Shown here: in pieces, positions 61,192 through 64,000 of the stretch
How the letters are laid out: the number at the start of each line of letters is the position of its first letter
Numbering within the stretch: position 1 is the first letter of the stretch
Origin: Chania fonticola_B
GTDB taxonomy: Bacteria > Pseudomonadota > Gammaproteobacteria > Enterobacterales > Enterobacteriaceae
Direction: 5' to 3' (one strand)
Assembly: GCF_048537545.1 (NCBI RefSeq)
Contig: NZ_CP183218.1
DNA: 64,000 nucleotides
Notes under the pieces: generated by a model
Databases searched by the model: none
Seen by the model: only the letters and a program-made list of their open reading frames with translations
What the model was told of the DNA's origin: nothing
Translations under genes and position numbers: made by a program

Positions 61192-61668
61192 ATGAAACAG
61201 ATCCCGATGACCTTGTTTGGCGCAGAACAGCTGCGTGAAGAACTAGAATATTTGAAAGGTGTGCGTCGCCCGAAAATCATTGCCGACATCGCCACCGCAC
61301 GCGAACACGGTGACCTGAAAGAAAACGCCGAGTACCATGCCGCTCGTGAACAGCAGGGTTTCTGTGAAGGGCGTATCCAGGAAATCGAGGCCAAACTGTC
61401 CAATGCGCAGGTGATCGACATCACCAAAATGCCTCAGACTGGCCGCGTGATTTTTGGCGCAACCGTCTCGGTGATGAACCTGGATACCGAAGATCAGGTG
61501 ACTTACCGCATCGTGGGTGATGATGAAGCAGACTTTAAGAAAAATCTTATTTCTGTCAACTCACCGATGGCTCGTGGCCTGATTGGCAAAGAGCAGGATG
61601 ATGTTGTTGTCATCAAAACCCCGGGTGGTGATGTAGAATACGAAATCCTGAAAGTAGAATATCTTTAA
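61192..61668 (+). CDS. greA: transcript cleavage factor GreA
   Basis: GreA enters the RNA polymerase secondary channel and stimulates cleavage of backtracked RNA. The N-terminal coiled coil (about 8-75) carries the DLKENAEYHAAREQQGF tip residues D41 and E44-type acids; the C-terminal FKBP-like domain ends in YEILKVEYL. 158 residues, equal to E. coli. Confidence 0.99.
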   Translation: MKQIPMTLFGAEQLREELEYLKGVRRPKIIADIATAREHGDLKENAEYHAAREQQGFCEGRIQEIEAKLSNAQVIDITKMPQTGRVIFGATVSVMNLDTEDQVTYRIVGDDEADFKKNLISVNSPMARGLIGKEQDDVVVIKTPGGDVEYEILKVEYL

Positions 61669-61718
61669 TTTCGCCCGAGTTGGTTAAAAGTTCAGCAGGG
61701 TTTTGTAAAGAAAGGAAA

Positions 61719-61738
61719 AAGGCCGCAAGCGGCCTTTT
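61719..61738. terminator. bidirectional terminator between greA and yhbY
   Basis: AAGGCCGC-AA-GCGGCCTT has an A run on the left and TTTT on the right and lies between convergent genes. Confidence 0.85.
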
Positions 61739-61783
61739 ATCTGAGCCCGGCGCATGGCACCGTCTCAGCAAACAGATTACGGA

Positions 61784-62077
61784 TTAGCGCGGCAAAGTGA
61801 TCTTGCGCTCTTTCGACGGGCGGTAAAGAATAAGCGTACTGCCGATCACTTGCACATTGCTGGCACCCGTTTCACGCACAATAGCGTCGGCGATCAGGGT
61901 TTTGGTTTCGCGATCTTCAGCTGCAATTTTTACTTTGATCAGCTCGTGATGCTCCAGAGCCAGCTCAATTTCAGCCAACACCCCTTCGGTGAGACCGTTA
62001 TTACCCAGCATGACCACCGGTTTTAACGGATGTGCCAGGCCTTTCAGGTGTTGTTTTTGTTTATTATTCAGATTCAT
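61784..62077 (-). CDS. yhbY: CRM-domain ribosome assembly protein YhbY
   Basis: A 97-residue RNA-binding protein of the CRM family, associated with pre-50S particles in E. coli. KQKQHLKGLAHPLKPVVMLG with GNNGLTEGV is the conserved GxxG-type RNA-binding loop. Divergent from rlmE. Confidence 0.95.
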   Translation of the reverse strand: MNLNNKQKQHLKGLAHPLKPVVMLGNNGLTEGVLAEIELALEHHELIKVKIAAEDRETKTLIADAIVRETGASNVQVIGSTLILYRPSKERKITLPR

Positions 62078-62220
62078 TGTCTTTTTTGCTTAAGTTGGGA
62101 TTGAAAACGGTACATTCTACCGCCATCTCATGTGTATCACCAAATCGGTCTGCACCGAATTGAGTTTACGTGAGAAGCGAACCTGGCATGAGACTCTTTT
62201 TAGGATAGTTGGAATACTCG

Positions 62221-62850
62221 ATGGCAAATAAAAAGCGTTCGGCCAGTTCCAGTCGCTGGCTCCAAGAACACTTTAGCGATAAATATGTACTGCAAGCGCA
62301 GAAAAAAGGGCTGCGCTCGCGCGCCTGGTTTAAACTTGATGAAATACAGCAAAGTGACAAACTGTTCAAACCGGGTATGACGGTCGTTGATTTGGGGGCT
62401 GCGCCGGGCGGTTGGTCGCAATATGTGGTAACCCAGATTGGTGGTAACGGGCGTATCATTGCCTGTGATATTTTGCCAATGGATCCTATCGTTGGCGTCG
62501 ATTTCCTTCAGGGCGATTTTCGTGATGAACTGGTCCTCAAGGCACTGTTGGAACGTGTAGGTGATAGTAAGGTTCAGGTAGTCATGTCTGACATGGCCCC
62601 GAATATGAGCGGCACCCCGGCGGTCGATATCCCAAAATCGATGTATCTGGTGGAATTAGCACTGGAAATGTGTCGTGATGTTCTCGCACCAGGCGGTAGT
62701 TTCCTGGTGAAGGTGTTCCAGGGAGATGGTTTTGACGAGTACCTACGGGAAATTCGCTCCCTGTTTACGAAGGTTAAGATTCGTAAGCCAGACGCTTCTC
62801 GCGCACGTTCGCGTGAAGTGTACATTGTAGCGACAGGGCGGAAACTGTAG
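62221..62850 (+). CDS. rlmE: 23S rRNA U2552 2'-O-methyltransferase RlmE (FtsJ)
   Basis: RlmE methylates U2552 in the A loop of 23S rRNA and supports late 50S assembly. The SAM-binding motif VVDLGAAPGGWSQYV and the K-D-K-E catalytic set (Lys38 in AWFKLDEI, Asp in MSDMAPNMSG, Lys in FLVKVFQG, Glu near the C terminus) are visible. ATG 62221 gives 209 residues as in E. coli; an earlier in-frame start is at 62209. ftsH follows, the pair being a heat-shock unit in E. coli. Confidence 0.98.
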   Translation: MANKKRSASSSRWLQEHFSDKYVLQAQKKGLRSRAWFKLDEIQQSDKLFKPGMTVVDLGAAPGGWSQYVVTQIGGNGRIIACDILPMDPIVGVDFLQGDFRDELVLKALLERVGDSKVQVVMSDMAPNMSGTPAVDIPKSMYLVELALEMCRDVLAPGGSFLVKVFQGDGFDEYLREIRSLFTKVKIRKPDASRARSREVYIVATGRKL

Positions 62851-62906
62851 TACCCTAACGCTGTTTGTTAACACAGTTGTAATATGAGGTTAATCCCTTG
62901 AGTGAC

Positions 62907-64000
62907 ATGGCGAAAAACCTAATTCTCTGGCTAGTCATCGCGGTCGTTTTGATGTCGGTATTCCAGAGCTTTGGGCCCAGCGAGTCTAATGGCCGAAGGG
63001 TAGATTACTCTACCTTCATGACCGAACTGACCCAAGATCAGATCCGTGAAGCGCGCATTAATGGGCGTGAAATCAACGTTGTCCGTAAAGACAGCAACAA
63101 GTACACCACTTACATCCCGGTCAACGATCCGAAGTTGCTGGATACGTTGTTAACCAAAAACGTGAAAGTTGTTGGTGAGCCACCGGAAGAGCCAAGTTTG
63201 CTGGCTTCCATCTTTATTTCCTGGTTCCCAATGCTGTTGTTGATTGGGGTCTGGATCTTCTTCATGCGGCAAATGCAGGGCGGCGGCGGAAAGGGCGCGA
63301 TGTCCTTCGGCAAGAGCAAGGCCCGTATGCTGACGGAAGACCAGATTAAAACCACTTTTGCCGACGTTGCAGGCTGTGACGAAGCAAAAGAAGAAGTGAG
63401 TGAGCTGGTAGACTACCTGCGCGAACCGAGCCGTTTCCAGAAGCTGGGCGGTAAGATCCCGAAAGGCGTGCTGATGGTTGGCCCTCCGGGTACCGGTAAA
63501 ACCCTGCTGGCGAAAGCGATTGCCGGCGAGGCAAAAGTCCCGTTCTTCACCATTTCCGGTTCTGACTTCGTCGAAATGTTCGTCGGTGTGGGTGCATCCC
63601 GCGTCCGCGACATGTTCGAACAGGCCAAGAAAGCGGCACCGTGCATCATCTTTATCGATGAAATCGACGCCGTAGGTCGCCAACGTGGTGCAGGTCTGGG
63701 CGGCGGTCACGATGAACGTGAGCAAACGCTGAACCAGATGCTGGTTGAGATGGACGGCTTTGAAGGCAACGAAGGCATTATCGTCATCGCTGCAACCAAC
63801 CGTCCTGACGTACTGGACCCTGCGTTACTGCGTCCAGGCCGTTTTGACCGCCAAGTGGTGGTTGGGCTGCCAGACGTACGTGGTCGTGAGCAAATCCTGA
63901 AGGTGCACTCACGTCGTGTGCCGTTGGCGCCAGATGTTGATGCTTCTGTGCTTGCACGTGGTACTCCGGGCTTCTCCGGTGCGGACTTGGCCAACCTGGT
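62907..64000 (+). CDS. ftsH: ATP-dependent zinc metalloprotease FtsH (5' part)
   Basis: FtsH is the essential AAA+ membrane protease that controls LpxC, sigma-32 and faulty membrane proteins, regulated by HflKC. Visible: TM1 (about 5-24), periplasmic domain, TM2 (about 98-120, with SWFPMLLLIGVWIFFM), Walker A GPPGTGKT, Walker B IIFIDEIDA and the second-region-of-homology ATNRPDVLDPALLRPGRFDR. The window ends at about residue 364, before the HEXXH zinc site, so the gene is cut by the window edge. I use ATG 62907 (MAKNLILWLVIAVV); TTG 62898, three codons earlier, has better spacing from GAGG and may be used. Confidence 0.98.
   Translation, partial: MAKNLILWLVIAVVLMSVFQSFGPSESNGRRVDYSTFMTELTQDQIREARINGREINVVRKDSNKYTTYIPVNDPKLLDTLLTKNVKVVGEPPEEPSLLASIFISWFPMLLLIGVWIFFMRQMQGGGGKGAMSFGKSKARMLTEDQIKTTFADVAGCDEAKEEVSELVDYLREPSRFQKLGGKIPKGVLMVGPPGTGKTLLAKAIAGEAKVPFFTISGSDFVEMFVGVGASRVRDMFEQAKKAAPCIIFIDEIDAVGRQRGAGLGGGHDEREQTLNQMLVEMDGFEGNEGIIVIAATNRPDVLDPALLRPGRFDRQVVVGLPDVRGREQILKVHSRRVPLAPDVDASVLARGTPGFSGADLANL

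Overview
The window is chromosomal DNA from a member of the Enterobacterales, most likely Serratia or a close relative. Gene order follows three Escherichia coli chromosome segments: glyVXY-queG to rpsFR-rplI and fklB, then ytfE-cpdB to ppa-fbp-mpl, then yhcN-argR-mdh and ispB-rplU to ftsH. The proteins are close to, but not identical with, the E. coli proteins as I remember them. The presence of pmrAB between obgE and dacB, a two-LysM AmiB and two MuA-like regulators next to ispB points away from Escherichia. The genus is an inference; no search was run.

Layout. 1-900: possible 3' end of orn, three identical tRNA-Gly(GCC) genes, then a noncoding stretch with three DnaA boxes, in the position where E. 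coli has datA. 901-14491: queG, divergent from the nnr-tsaE-amiB-mutL-miaA-hfq-hflX-hflK-hflC-yjeT-purA block (tRNA and wall maintenance, mismatch repair, Hfq, FtsH modulators, purine synthesis). 14711-18507: nsrR-rnr-rlmB. 18631-24768: aidB, an orphan filamentous-haemagglutinin-type gene, bsmA, yjfP and a DUF1471 gene. 25240-29499: rpsF-priB-rpsR-rplI, a yeaO-like gene, oapA/ytfB, fklB and ytfE with an NsrR operator. 29500-31340: an AT-rich island with an hcp pseudogene and, on the other strand, a candidate toxin gene tightly coupled to a small membrane-protein gene. 31398-43881: cpdB (split by one in-frame amber codon), cysQ, ytfJ, ytfK, ytfL/paeA, msrA, tamA-tamB-ytfP. 43932-48861: ppa, a chemoreceptor with a consensus FliA promoter, fbp, mpl. 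49074-52012: two tandem yhcN-like genes, argR with overlapping ARG boxes, mdh. 52075-53490: a Ner-like regulator (sfsB) and two MuA-N-domain proteins sharing a palindromic operator-like sequence. 53535-64000: ispB, rplU-rpmA-yhbE-obgE, dacB-pmrA-pmrB, greA with a sigma-E-type promoter and leader terminator, yhbY, rlmE and the start of ftsH.

Most of the window is conserved housekeeping DNA. The parts that could hold something new are the island at 29.5-31.3 kb (candidate toxin-immunity pair beside a decayed hcp), the Mu-like regulatory cluster at 52.0-53.5 kb with its repeated palindrome, and the orphan TpsA-like gene at 20.7-23.2 kb. NsrR and one of its probable targets (ytfE) are both present, as are HflK/HflC and their partner FtsH.
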